DNA from: Candidimonas sp.
GTDB lineage: Bacteria > Pseudomonadota > Gammaproteobacteria > Burkholderiales > Burkholderiaceae_B
Length of the DNA stretch: 33,624 nucleotides
NCBI GenBank assembly: GCA_004297945.1
Contig: SCRC01000089.1
Coordinates: forward strand, 1-33,624
Reading direction: 5' to 3'
The notes beneath the pieces are model-generated. The model was given only the letters and a program-made list of their open reading frames with translations, did not search any database and was not told where the DNA came from. Within the stretch, counting starts at the first letter, position 1. Each line of letters starts with the position of its first letter. Positions 23,392 to 31,826 of this stretch are shown here, one piece after another. Position numbers and translations under genes: made by a program.

Positions 23392-23804
23392 CACGCCTTG
23401 ATGATCCAGTCTTCGACAGCGAGAGCGCCGTCTGGAACAAGGGAAAAAGCCTTGTCGTGCGTAACGAGTATCGCTTTAGCCGCTACCGCGTGCGCGGCAA
23501 TCATCATATCGAGTGCGCCAAGGGTGATGCCGGAAGCAGCGCAGGCGGCGCGCAAATCGCCATAGACGGTTGCGGCCTCACCATCCCAAGGCAACACCTC
23601 AACGCGAAGAAGAAACTCGCGAATGAGACTCGTAAAAGCTGCTGGATGGCCTTTGCGGGCCAAGCCGTAAAGCAGTTTGGCTTGCGTGACAACGGAGACG
23701 ACGACACTTTCCATCGGCAGCGCAGCCAATCGCTGGCGAGCTTCGGGCGGATTTCCCTTGATAACATAGCCCGCCATGCTCGTATCCAGCATGAAGCGGT
23801 TCAA
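23391..23804 (-). CDS. vapC: VapC-family PIN protein with altered active site
   Basis: The product has 137 residues. PIN-fold ribonuclease toxins use conserved acids. Here the first Asp is present (FMLDTS, residue 7), as are LDMMIAAHA (Asp 99) and VTHDKAF (Asp 117). The normally conserved Glu of the (T)EAELLYG motif is Lys (VVTQAKLLYG, residue 43), and the preceding Glu is Gln. Nuclease activity is therefore doubtful. The start is TTG at 23804, overlapping the vapB stop (TTGA), or ATG at 23792; both keep the first Asp. It is coupled to vapB. The reading frame is otherwise intact. Confidence 0.88.
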   Translation of the reverse strand: MNRFMLDTSMAGYVIKGNPPEARQRLAALPMESVVVSVVTQAKLLYGLARKGHPAAFTSLIREFLLRVEVLPWDGEAATVYGDLRAACAASGITLGALDMMIAAHAVAAKAILVTHDKAFSLVPDGALAVEDWIIKA

Positions 23805-24043
23805 AAGAAGTTCCTTTCTTCGGCCGGCAGGTCTTCGCGATCAGTCATAAAATCGGCCGGGATATCGCTGCGGTCGGCAAGCTCGAAAAATTCTTGCCAG
23901 GACGTCGGCTTGGGTGATAGAACGACCTCGCCCGTTTCCGGGTTACGGCGAATGAAGACTTCCGTTCCCTGAAACCGGAATTCCATCGGCAACCGCACCG
24001 CTTGGCTGCGTCCGGTGGTAAATAACTTGGCAGTGGATGGCAT
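23801..24043 (-). CDS. vapB: VapB-family antitoxin (AbrB/SpoVT fold)
   Basis: The product has 80 residues. The N-terminus PSTAKLFTTGRSQAVRLPMEFRFQGTEVFIRRNPETGEVVLSPKP is the swapped-hairpin DNA-binding domain of VapB/MvaT-like antitoxins. The C-terminal part WQEFFELADRSDIPADFMTDRED would wrap VapC. ATG 24043 is chosen because GGAGGATCAA precedes it perfectly; the open frame runs 17 codons further up without such a site. The stop overlaps the vapC start. A near-consensus promoter lies upstream. Confidence 0.93.
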   Translation of the reverse strand: MPSTAKLFTTGRSQAVRLPMEFRFQGTEVFIRRNPETGEVVLSPKPTSWQEFFELADRSDIPADFMTDREDLPAEERNFF

Positions 24044-24070
24044 TTGATCCTCCTTTTGATACCTATCAAC

Positions 24071-24099
24071 AGTATATACCGACAAATAATACATATCAA
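24071..24099 (-). promoter_or_regulatory. vapB: vapBC promoter
   Basis: On the minus strand TTGATA (24094-24099) is followed after exactly 17 bases by TATACT (24071-24076), five of six matches to each sigma70 hexamer. The -10 region overlaps the palindrome GTATATAC (24072-24079), a possible VapB operator. Confidence 0.7.
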
Positions 24100-24139
24100 T
24101 GGTAGATACTATGGTGTCTCAAAGGATGGGCAAGACTTT

Positions 24140-24166
24140 TGTAGCGGCACCCCTTGTGGGTGCCAC
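24140..24166 (+). repeat. REP-like palindrome (GGCACCC stem)
   Basis: Intact rightward copy between the vapBC promoter and the 3' end of the subtilase gene. The remainder of the 24,100-24,279 gap shows nothing recognisable. Confidence 0.9.
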
Positions 24167-24279
24167 AATCGCGCCTTGGGTATCACCTTCGAACTTTAGG
24201 TAGTGTGAGCGTAGAAATCCAAGTTCTAAGCCGTCTTTTTTGTAGGGTTGGTTGGAATGATCAAACTTGATCTCTTGCG

Positions 24280-26778
24280 TCAGATGGTGATTTCCGTTAG
24301 CGTGGGCACAGCCACTATCTGAGCTTCGACTACAGCATAGATATCCTGCTCTACTTCCGGCGCCTCAATGGACACCGCCAGAGCATAGCGCGTGCTCTGA
24401 TTGGAACGTCGTAATCCTGAACGCGTTTTCCACCACCCAGTGGACGGATAAATCGCAATTTGTCCGCGATTCGCCAAATCAGCAGCAGACCCTACCCACA
24501 CATCCGAATGCAATGACCCACGCCGACGCGACAAGTCACCCAGCATCCAGCCCTGATCCGCGTCCGCGCCGTCATATTCTCCGTCACGCGCTCGGCGATT
24601 GATGCGCGCCCGGAAATCTGGCTCGGTTTCTGCTCGCCTACGGACATCGAATCGCAACCCGTGGGACTGATAAGAGTACTTATCTCTGAATCCTCGCTCA
24701 CCTGGGTTCGGCTCAATAAAATAGGACAAAGTTACGCGTAGCCTCACCTGTGTTTCGCCCAGAGATTCCAACAGATCACGCGGCCAGGGAAGATCATGCA
24801 AATGCATGTCGCAGGTTTTGGTCGTACTTTCACCTCGAGTGCGGATGAATGGCTGAAGGGACTCCTGAATCAGCAGCGTTAACGAGTTGCTGACACTCCA
24901 AAGTGCCTGTTCCAAGTCGGGTACGCCGTACCCACAATGCCGCAGCAAATTCGTGTTTTGCTGCGTTGGCGTTACCCCGACCCTGTACCGCTCAAGCATC
25001 ATAGGCGTCCAACGCGCAGAATGTACGATCAGCGCACGAACCGTTTCGGGCCATAACATACGATAAATCGCCATGATCGTACCTGCCATATGCGCCGCCA
25101 ACGCTGTCGATGCACTTGTTGCCCACGATACGGTCAGAAGCCGATCAGCAGGCTCAAAATTGGTCGTCAATAAGGCAAGGCTGGAAAGATTGCACGCGAA
25201 GTCAACGCCATCTCGCGCGGCATTGCCACCCTCAAAAACGACATCTGGCTTCCAGGGCCAATCTTTGTCCCAGCCTACAGAGGTGCTAGAGAATGGGCTT
25301 AGTAGTCCGGGGGACGCTACCGGCGTGTAATGCTGGGCATCTTCCTCATCAATCCGATGCTTTTCCGTATAGGATCCAATTGTCAACGCATTCCAAGCCT
25401 GTCCGGGTGATTCCAGCCCGTAGACAGGCTCAGTAAAAGCCGCAGGGTACCTGAGCCACGCGGTATGGTCCCGAATGTTGCCTGCTGAAATACAAAACAA
25501 CCGACACATTTCACCGTCGTTGATCCAATCAGAGGCTAGTCGATCTATTGTGGCAGACTAGGCGGAGGGACGCCCACGGTCACGTCCGGTCGCAGAAGTC
25601 ACTGCCATGCAAAATACCCTTGGTCGCTGTGTGTCACGCACCTCTGGTTGTGCCACGGCATCAATGGTCAGGCTTCCGAATTCTTTATCTTCATTACCAT
25701 TGCCGGAATTCAGAATCTTGACCGACTCCAGATGATGCGTAAGGGTTACAGCTTGTGTATGGGTTAATGCTGCCTGCAAATCTCCGAATAAGGCAAGACC
25801 AGCCAACTCAGTTCCGTGACCTTGACTGTCGTGTTGCCCCCATGCGAAGTCTGTAGTTAGTACCTTGTTTTCATGCAATGAGCGTTGTAGAAGTGGGTGG
25901 CCACGGTTGACACCCGTATCCAGCAAACACACCGCAGGAGCCGTATCATCAGGTATTTCCAAGCGGGCAGCAAGATTCTCTACCCAGGGAATCTGCTCTA
26001 CCGCAGGCATTCCATTGAAAAATTCTGCTGTATCACGTGACCGTCGAATCTCGGCGAGCATGCTCAACACAATCGGATTTTGTAGTTGCTCACGAGTGCC
26101 CTGCACCAGTACAACAATGCGCTCCGGGAAGATGACTTCCCGAGTCGATACCTGCAAACCAATCCCGCGAGCGATCCGCCTAAAGTCATCAAGGACAGCC
26201 TGACGCTTAGGCACATTGGGCAGCCACGCTTCCCACCAGACGGCCTGATTCATATCGTCAGGCAAGACTGAATCGTCATCTGTCCAGAGCGATGCAAATG
26301 TCGCCATACGCACATTCGCAATGGCATCGATCAGCGACTGATAATCACGGACTCTTGTGCCTGGCGGCCTTCCAGCAATATAGGCACGTATTTTGCTCTC
26401 AAAAACGACCATCGATCCTTGGGGGACCCATACTGTTGCGAGAATACTTCCGTCGTTCTGAGCGCGTACGTTGGATAAAGTGATGCCTCTGCGCTCATCC
26501 GCCAGTTGTCCCACAACCAGCGCTGCATCCACAAAACTGGAGAACTCAATCTGTATCCCCACCCCACCCAGTTCAGCTTCCTCGAATGCATCGATAATGT
26601 CTTGCTCAGTTTCCCGAATTTGTGCTAACTGTGACAATAGCGCAGGGCCATGGACTGCTCGCTCCCGTGCAGGAACATTCCGCTCAATCACTACTCTTCT
26701 TGGGGAGGTGAAACGCTCCGTGTTAGGCGGCTGGATGGGAAATAAATGACGGCGGCGATTATCGTTATTTTCTGCCAT
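24280..26778 (-). pseudogene. ietS: IetS-like subtilase (S8 protease) interrupted by one in-frame TAG
   Basis: Reading through a single amber codon (25558-25560) gives an 832-codon subtilisin-like protease. The first part (406 residues from ATG 26778) holds an N-terminal domain of about 270 residues, the catalytic Asp in VCLLDTGVN (near 287) and the catalytic His in SQGHGTELAG (near 321). After the TAG the same frame continues SATIDRLASDWINDGE, then the oxyanion-hole Asn in FCISAGN and the catalytic Ser in SWATSASTALAAHMAG (near 555). TGG->TAG in the family-like context RPSxWSATID explains the break. The gene starts 14 bases after the AAA ATPase gene. Termination removes the catalytic Ser, so without readthrough the protease is dead. 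A sequencing error is also possible. Confidence 0.8.
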
Positions 26779-26792
26779 AGTTCAGGATCAAA

Positions 26793-27797
26793 TCAGGCGG
26801 CGCTGGTGGATTGGTACCCTCGATCACGCATATTTTGGCGATTGACAAGAAACTGTTGAAGTGCAGCCTGATCGATGATTTCATCATCGTGCATGACGGC
26901 ATTCTTGATCGCATCGTGGGCGGCACGGGCGATGTCCGCATGGCTTAACCCTTGTGCAGACTTAACCAGACTAGCCCAACGCGGTTGTTTCGGCGAGAAC
27001 CTACCCAGCCGCATGCGCAATACTTGACGTATCTGTTCTGTATCAGGAAGGTGATACTCGATCACATCGTCAAAACGACGGAACAACGCATAGTCCAGAA
27101 TTTCCGGATGGTTGGTGGCAGCGATGATGAGGCTACTGGAGTCGTCCTGCTCGATCATCATTAGGAAACTGTTCAGAATACGCCTAGTTTCACCCACATC
27201 GTTAGCCAGCCCACGCTGGCTACCGATTGCGTCGAACTCGTCAAAAAAATAGACGCCCCGCACCGATGTGAGCGCATCGAATATCTGTCGCAGCTTAGCA
27301 GCCGTCTCGCCCATGTACTTGGTAATCAGCACTTCCAGACGAACCAGAAACAATGGCACGCCCAGTTCGCCAGCAAGCGTTGCGGCGGTGAGTGTTTTAC
27401 CTGTTCCCGGGGGGCCAACCAGCAACACCTTTCGCCTGGGATGCAATCCATGATCGCGTAGCTTGGCAAAATAGCGCTGCTCCTTGATCACCTGCCGCAA
27501 GCTGTCTGCTACCGTGGCATCCAGAACCATGTCAGCAAGTCGGTTTTTTGGATAACTGACCTGCAACAAGGATGCCAATTCGCCGCGTGGTTTTGTAATC
27601 GGGATCGGCTGGCCATGTACCTCCGCATTCCGGCTGATCTTCGCCGCATCAATCAATTTACGCAACTCATCGGCCAGACATACATGACCCTGCTTGGCCT
27701 CGTGTGCGGCCAATTGCATAGCAATGGCGTAAAAATGCCTATCGTCCCCGTCAATATGGGACTTTAGTAACGCCTTAAGGTGATCTCCGCTAGCCAT
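26793..27797 (-). CDS. ietA: IetA-like AAA+ ATPase paired with a subtilase
   Basis: The product has 334 residues from ATG 27797; the frame extends 19 codons upstream. About 120 N-terminal residues precede a single AAA+ module: Walker A GPPGTGKT (128-135), Walker B GVYFFDEFDA (about 181-190), sensor LIIAATNHPEILD (about 223-235) and arginine fingers in LFRRFD. A C-terminal helical lid follows. The pair AAA+ ATPase followed by an S8 protease matches IetA-IetS, known as a plasmid stability/toxin-antitoxin-like pair on Ti plasmids and later reported among anti-phage systems. The ATPase is intact while its partner is interrupted. It probably controls or feeds the protease. Confidence 0.82.
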   Translation of the reverse strand: MASGDHLKALLKSHIDGDDRHFYAIAMQLAAHEAKQGHVCLADELRKLIDAAKISRNAEVHGQPIPITKPRGELASLLQVSYPKNRLADMVLDATVADSLRQVIKEQRYFAKLRDHGLHPRRKVLLVGPPGTGKTLTAATLAGELGVPLFLVRLEVLITKYMGETAAKLRQIFDALTSVRGVYFFDEFDAIGSQRGLANDVGETRRILNSFLMMIEQDDSSSLIIAATNHPEILDYALFRRFDDVIEYHLPDTEQIRQVLRMRLGRFSPKQPRWASLVKSAQGLSHADIARAAHDAIKNAVMHDDEIIDQAALQQFLVNRQNMRDRGYQSTSAA

Positions 27798-28191
27798 GAC
27801 CTGATTATCGCCTATGTTGCAAACAAATACAGCAGTTTCTGGCAAAGCCCTCACACGAACAGTCCCACTGGCGGCTCATGCAACTCGAGTTTATATAATC
27901 CACACCGGTTAAGCCGCCATGCTGTCGTTAACGAAATTACGCACTTTTCGACGATAGCCATGATTGCAATACATAGTTCAAGTAGGCGACGCCTTCATCT
28001 ATGGAGGACGCTAGAAGTTCAATAAATATTGCGCAGCTTTGATCCGTCGACAATGTAAAGACTCAGCATGGCTACGGTGGAGGGGTTCAGCAGCAAGGCT
28101 GGCCTCACAATAGGGCGCCCGAGAATTCCACAAGACACAAAACATCATGCGAAAATATCCCCGTTCACCACCACCAGCAAAAACATAGTCA
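27798..28191. other. Gap with possible degenerate coding DNA
   Basis: About 390 bases between the start of the AAA ATPase and the YdcF-like fragment. No intact gene is seen. A rightward stretch near 28070-28130 reads GGGVQQQGWPHNRAPE, which faintly recalls the GGG...APEY start of YdcF/ElyC domains in another frame, so it may be the frameshifted N-terminal part of the next gene. The promoter of the leftward ATPase must also lie here. Confidence 0.4.
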
Positions 28192-28632
28192 ATGGGCCTG
28201 ATTCTTACTTACGCGGCTTACCTGTATCGGAAAACCCATCTTCCGATCTTGGTTACAGGAGGCAGCCCCCTTGGCGGGGAAGCCGAAGCAGACGTCATGC
28301 AGCGTGAGTTGACGCAGATTTTTAACGTTCCGGTCAAATGGGTCGAATCGAAGTCGGACAATACAAGGCAAAACGCGCAGATGTCGTGGGGATTGCTTCA
28401 TAAAGAGGGGATTACCCAAATTCTTCTAATTACCCACGCCTGGCATATGCGGCGAGCAAAGACAAGTTTCGAGCGCGCGGGGTTTACCGTGATTCCGGCC
28501 CCTACCGTTTTCCAGAACATACCGCGTAATTCCGTGTTGAAGTTTATTCCGCAAGCGCGCGCGTTAAACAAATCAAACATCGCCTTTCACGAATGGATCG
28601 GAATCGCTTGGTATAAATTATCGGGTATTTAA
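28192..28632 (+). pseudogene. N-terminally truncated YdcF/ElyC-type (DUF218) protein
   Basis: The product has 146 residues. It aligns by eye with the C-terminal two thirds of DUF218 proteins: YAAYLYRKTHLPILVTGGSPLGGEAEA, then VKWVESKSDNTRQNAQMSWGLL, then ILLITHAWHMRRAKTSFERAGFTVIPAPT and a C-terminal FHEWIGIAWYKL. The usual N-terminal membrane segments and the opening strand DAIVVLGGG are missing from this frame. Family members are inner-membrane-anchored and are linked to envelope or envelope-polysaccharide functions. Most likely a decayed gene, although a short cytosolic version cannot be excluded. Confidence 0.72.
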
Positions 28633-28654
28633 AAACTGGCTGGAAAGGATTGCA

Positions 28655-28727
28655 ATGGCAGCCACAAGGGCTGCCGCTACAAAAACGTACCCGCCGCTAA
28701 CGTAGCGGCACCCCTAGTGAGTGCCAC
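28655..28727. repeat. Inverted REP pair (BIME-like)
   Basis: A leftward intact GGCAGCC copy (28655-28681) and a rightward degenerate GGCACCC copy (28701-28727, loop CTAGT, one stem mismatch) are separated by a spacer containing AAACGTACCCG. The heads face each other as in the other pairs. Confidence 0.87.
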
Positions 28728-28841
28728 CCCCACGCTCGATAAAGAGCAGCCTCCCCCGAGCATTCACCAGTTAAACGGTTCCGAAATGGGGCAAAAGCGA
28801 AGTTTACAGAATGGCTTAAAACGGGCGCAACTGATCAAAAA

Positions 28842-29138
28842 TCATTCGGGCTTAGAGTCACCTCGTGGCCATAGCTGCCGCGCATGCAACACGCGCAAGA
28901 TGCTGATCTGCGTCTTAGTGGCGCGGTACACGATCACGTAGTTGGGTGTGACAACGATTTCATGGGTGCCGCGCACACGCCCCGGCTTGTGCACAATGGT
29001 GCCGCTGACCGCCGTGCGCGCCTTGGCTTCAAACGCCGCATCCTGCTTGAGCGCCGCTTGCACGTTGCCCGCCTCCATGATGTGCTGCGCGATCCGCTTA
29101 CGGTCATTTTGCGCCCGCGTTCGCCATACCAGACGCAT
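28842..29138 (-). CDS. RelE/ParE-family toxin
   Basis: The product has 98 residues. The N-terminus MRLVWRTRAQNDRKRIAQHIMEAGNVQAA is typical of the RelE/ParE fold, with RVRGTHEIVVTPNYVIVYRATKTQISILRVLHARQLWP forming the C-terminal sheet (HARQ with conserved His and Arg). Whether it targets mRNA (RelE) or gyrase (ParE) cannot be told. ATG 29138 overlaps the stop of the upstream gene (TGATG), so the two are coupled with the antitoxin first. Confidence 0.9.
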   Translation of the reverse strand: MRLVWRTRAQNDRKRIAQHIMEAGNVQAALKQDAAFEAKARTAVSGTIVHKPGRVRGTHEIVVTPNYVIVYRATKTQISILRVLHARQLWPRGDSKPE

Positions 29139-29584
29139 CAGTGGCTGGCTTCTCTCTCAAGCTTGGCAAAGAACTGCCGCATATCCGCGTTGGCTTCTTC
29201 ATCGGTCAATTCGGGGCTGGGATCGTCCAGTTCCTTTTGCACTTGCGCACGGAACCACTTGTCATAGGCGGCGGCTTCATGCGCTCGCTTTAATGCGGCC
29301 GCACGATCGGGCCGCTTGGCTGCGGTGGGGGCCGCCTGATCGTAGTTGGCCGCATCCACGTCGAACTGCGACAGGCCAATGTTTTTGAGATACGCTACCA
29401 GCGTTTCCAGCCGCCGAAAGCTGCGTATGGCTCGGCTGTTGGTGCTGGCCAGCGGGCGCTCATGCATACCGTACTTGACTATGACAGCCCAGCCCCCAGG
29501 CTGGCCGACGACGTGCGCACCGCGCACGGCCCCGGCCTCGACAAGCCGGGATAGGGTGCTGTGATCGATAGTTTCCGTTGCCAT
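29138..29584 (-). CDS. Putative antitoxin of the RelE/ParE toxin
   Basis: The product has 148 residues. The N-terminal half (MATETIDHSTLSRLVEAGAVRGAHVVGQPGGWAVIVKYG...RPLASTNSRAIRSFRRLETLVAYL) is a small alpha/beta region. The C-terminal third is helical and acidic (AHEAAAYDKWFRAQVQKELDDPSPELTDEEANADMRQFFAKLE), as expected for a toxin-wrapping segment. It has no clear helix-turn-helix. The one-base overlap with the toxin gene supports the antitoxin role. It is longer than most ParD or RelB proteins. Confidence 0.75.
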   Translation of the reverse strand: MATETIDHSTLSRLVEAGAVRGAHVVGQPGGWAVIVKYGMHERPLASTNSRAIRSFRRLETLVAYLKNIGLSQFDVDAANYDQAAPTAAKRPDRAAALKRAHEAAAYDKWFRAQVQKELDDPSPELTDEEANADMRQFFAKLEREASH

Positions 29585-29631
29585 GCCTTACCTCGTTTTT
29601 TCAATGATGCCATAGAATGATTTATTGTAAT

Positions 29632-30060
29632 TCATATCATGGTAAATAATAGATCATTAAACGGGCTTTTTTTGGGCAGAGCGCGCAGGTGACATAAGAC
29701 CTGGGCCGCGTCTTCCACCACTTTGAGGTGATGGCGTTTGGTAATGGACATAATGGCATCCATGTCGCAAGAGATACCGGCGTGATGGACGGGCGCAATG
29801 GCTTTGGTGCGCGGGGTAATGGCGACTTCGATCAAGCGTTCGTCAATGTTAAGCGTATCTTCCCGAATATCGACAAACACGGGCACACGGACGAAGGCAT
29901 TGGCCGTCGATACGAAGGTGTACGAGGGCATGATGATTTCGTCACCGGGTTGGGTGTCCAGCAGCAGCAGCACGGTAAGAATTTGTGCGCCGTATGAACA
30001 TGCACCTTCAAGCCGTCCGTAATTGAAAACAGGCCAAGCACTGCTTGTTACGCGGGGCAA
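29632..30060 (-). pseudogene. Remnant of a DegT/DnrJ/EryC1-type sugar aminotransferase
   Basis: The product has 142 residues. The segment QPGDEIIMPSYTFVSTANAF, then PVFVDIREDTLNIDERLIE and AITPRTKAIAPVHHAG, then HHLKVVEDAAQ is the PLP-domain core of WecE/RffA-type nucleotide-sugar aminotransferases. The N-terminal 50-60 residues are missing or scrambled, a few residues are lost at NAFVRVPVF, and after EDAAQ the sequence degenerates (VLCHLRALPKK...) before the PLP Lys. The fragment therefore cannot be active. It may be a leftover of a surface-polysaccharide locus; rfbC and rfbD lie 12 kb away. Confidence 0.8.
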
Positions 30061-30085
30061 AGACTTTGTTGAGAACGCTTAATGA

Positions 30086-30105
30086 TTATCGTTCTGGAAT
30101 GATAA
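30086..30105. promoter_or_regulatory. Inverted repeat in the A+T-rich gap before the beta-like gene
   Basis: TTATCGTTC and GAATGATAA (8 of 9 pairs) flank two bases. The 117-base gap 30061-30177 is markedly A+T-rich compared with its surroundings and must hold the promoter for the beta-like gene. An operator role is only a possibility. Confidence 0.35.
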
Positions 30106-30177
30106 ATTTTCAATTCGAAATAACTATTACATGATTGTAACGTAATTTATTGATAATAAATGATATGGAAATGAAAA

Positions 30178-31224
30178 ATGTTGAATTGGACTTACCTCCC
30201 CATTCTAAAGTGGAAACAGGGTGAGCGGATCGCGTTAAGCAAGCTAACTGCTGGGCAGCGCGAAGGCATGACGCCAATACTGGAACTTCCGCCGATCAAG
30301 TCCGCCCATGATGGCGCAGCACTTCAAAAAGCGCTCCCGGAATACCTCGCCAAAATCGGTAAAGATCTCGACAAGACCTTTGACGTGGATCAGGCAGTCG
30401 GGATAGACATCCGCTGGGTCGCGCAAGGCTACCCAAAGCAGATGCGGCTACTAGCTGCCATCTGCAAGCAGTTAGCGCGTCAAGTGGGCTGCTCCATTCT
30501 GCCTGTGCTCAACGAGTCTGCCTTAGAGACCAACGCGGAAGATGTTTCAAAGTTTGGCCAACATCAAGGTTACTTTTTGCGGATACAGACCCCGGTTGTA
30601 GAGGCTGCTCAAGTGCTCACACTGGTGTCCACGGCAATAAAGAACGGCTTGCGCAAACGTAACCTTCACATCGTCGTTGATCAGTATTCGATTGTGAAAG
30701 AGGACGCTGCGCAAAAATTTCTCGCCGTACGCCCCTATCTAGACGCTGCAATTGCTGCTGGCTGCGCGAGCGTGACGGTCGCGGGGGGATCTTTCCCTCT
30801 AACGCTCATTGGATTTAAGCAAGGCATCTTTGATATCCCCCGGGTAGAGTGGGCTATCTGGCAACGCATTCAAAAGGAAGTCACGTATGCTAATGTGCGC
30901 TTCGCCGACTATTCGGTGACCAATCCCGCGCCTATAGTCGATGTCGACCCCAAACAGGTTAACCCATCCGTGGCGATCCGCTATGCCGTATCCAATCAGT
31001 GGAAGCTTTTCAAAGCCGGAGGGTTCAAAAAAGGGCGGCCGAATCAGTACCGCGGGCTATGCCAACTGCTCATCACGGATCCAGTCTACAGCGGTGATAA
31101 ATTCAGTTATGGTGATGACTGCTATGACAAAGCGGCCAAAGCTAAACTAGGCAACGGAAATCCGAGTAGCTGGCGCCGAGATGCAACGAGCCATCATCTG
31201 GCCTTGACGGTGGCCGCGCTGTAG
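30178..31224 (+). CDS. T4 beta-like protein ("beta family protein")
   Basis: The product has 348 residues. I recognise the general pattern of the beta-protein family named after phage T4: N-terminal YLPILKWKQGERIALSKL...GMTPILELPP, a middle with LHIVVDQYSI, and a C-terminus with RYAVSNQWKLFKAGGFKKGRPNQYRGLCQLLI and CYDKAAKAKLGNGNPSSWRRDATSHHLALTV. The family has no established function but often occurs in mobile or defence regions together with sce7725/sce7726 proteins. Start ATG 30178 has a weak GGAA site. Its last 83 bases overlap the end of the opposite-strand gene. Not a shadow: both products show family features. Confidence 0.72.
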   Translation: MLNWTYLPILKWKQGERIALSKLTAGQREGMTPILELPPIKSAHDGAALQKALPEYLAKIGKDLDKTFDVDQAVGIDIRWVAQGYPKQMRLLAAICKQLARQVGCSILPVLNESALETNAEDVSKFGQHQGYFLRIQTPVVEAAQVLTLVSTAIKNGLRKRNLHIVVDQYSIVKEDAAQKFLAVRPYLDAAIAAGCASVTVAGGSFPLTLIGFKQGIFDIPRVEWAIWQRIQKEVTYANVRFADYSVTNPAPIVDVDPKQVNPSVAIRYAVSNQWKLFKAGGFKKGRPNQYRGLCQLLITDPVYSGDKFSYGDDCYDKAAKAKLGNGNPSSWRRDATSHHLALTVAAL

Positions 31225-31792
31225 GCGGCTGTCGGTTCAGCAAGTGTTGAGCAACGCTAGCTCGGAGCGAGTTCAAGCTCAGCTCCGTCGCGAGACGATC
31301 TTGTAGCTCTGCCCTCGTTGCGCGGTGAGATTTTGGGGGCAAGCTGTCGTATGCTGCCAAGGTGAGAAGGGCCTCTTCTTTCCATAGGAGCGTTGCGAGA
31401 CTACGAGGGTTCTGTAGTAGATTCTTCGAGGCTTTGCGTAGCACCTTGTATGTGAGCCGGCTTTTTTCTGAGCGGGCAACACAGGCAATGCCCCACCAGC
31501 TCGGCATTAATAGATGAGCGGGTATGACATGCGTCGGGCCGGTGACGAGCGTGACAGTGTCGAACACGCGGTTGTATGCGTGTATCTGATTGCGCAGACG
31601 ATTGAAGTTGTCGAAGTCGCTTTTTATCTCGAACGCATCAATGCTTTTGCCGACGATGACAACATCGACGCGAGAAGACCCACCCTCAATACCCAACTCC
31701 TCAAACGCCCGAGTGCGCGGCTGGGCAAGGCGACGTGACAGGTGGTTGCGTACGCGTTGGCGGATTTCGACTTCGGTGAGGGGGGGGGTCAT
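31142..31792 (-). CDS. sce7726-like protein with PD-(D/E)XK nuclease pattern
   Basis: The product has 216 residues. The N-terminal half has FEELGIEGGSSRVDVVIVGKSIDAFEIKSDFDNFNRL: a Glu near 31-32, Asp 43, then E55-I-K57, the spacing of PD-(D/E)XK endonucleases. The stretch NQIHAYNRVFDTVTLVTGPTHV follows. The C-terminal half is helical. This matches the sce7726 family as I remember it, often found next to beta-family proteins. A clean AAGGAG site precedes ATG 31792, and TATAAT lies further up. The tail is antisense to the end of the beta-like gene. Nuclease activity is inferred from the motif. Confidence 0.72.
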   Translation of the reverse strand: MTPPLTEVEIRQRVRNHLSRRLAQPRTRAFEELGIEGGSSRVDVVIVGKSIDAFEIKSDFDNFNRLRNQIHAYNRVFDTVTLVTGPTHVIPAHLLMPSWWGIACVARSEKSRLTYKVLRKASKNLLQNPRSLATLLWKEEALLTLAAYDSLPPKSHRATRAELQDRLATELSLNSLRASVAQHLLNRQPPTARPPSRPDDGSLHLGASYSDFRCLV

Positions 31793-31810
31793 ATGCTGCT
31801 CCTTATGTGG

Positions 31811-31818
31811 ATTATACT
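31811..31818. promoter_or_regulatory. Overlapping divergent -10 elements
   Basis: On the minus strand TATAAT (31811-31816) would serve the sce7726-like gene. On the plus strand TATACT (31813-31818) would serve the small DNA-binding protein, whose ATG is only eight bases further. Matching -35 boxes are poor, so activators or repressors may be involved. Confidence 0.45.
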
Positions 31819-31826
31819 ATGTACTT

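Noticed and set aside
25510-25560. Frameshift between the two subtilase parts
   Set aside because: Direct translation shows the same frame continues on both sides; only a TAG codon separates them.
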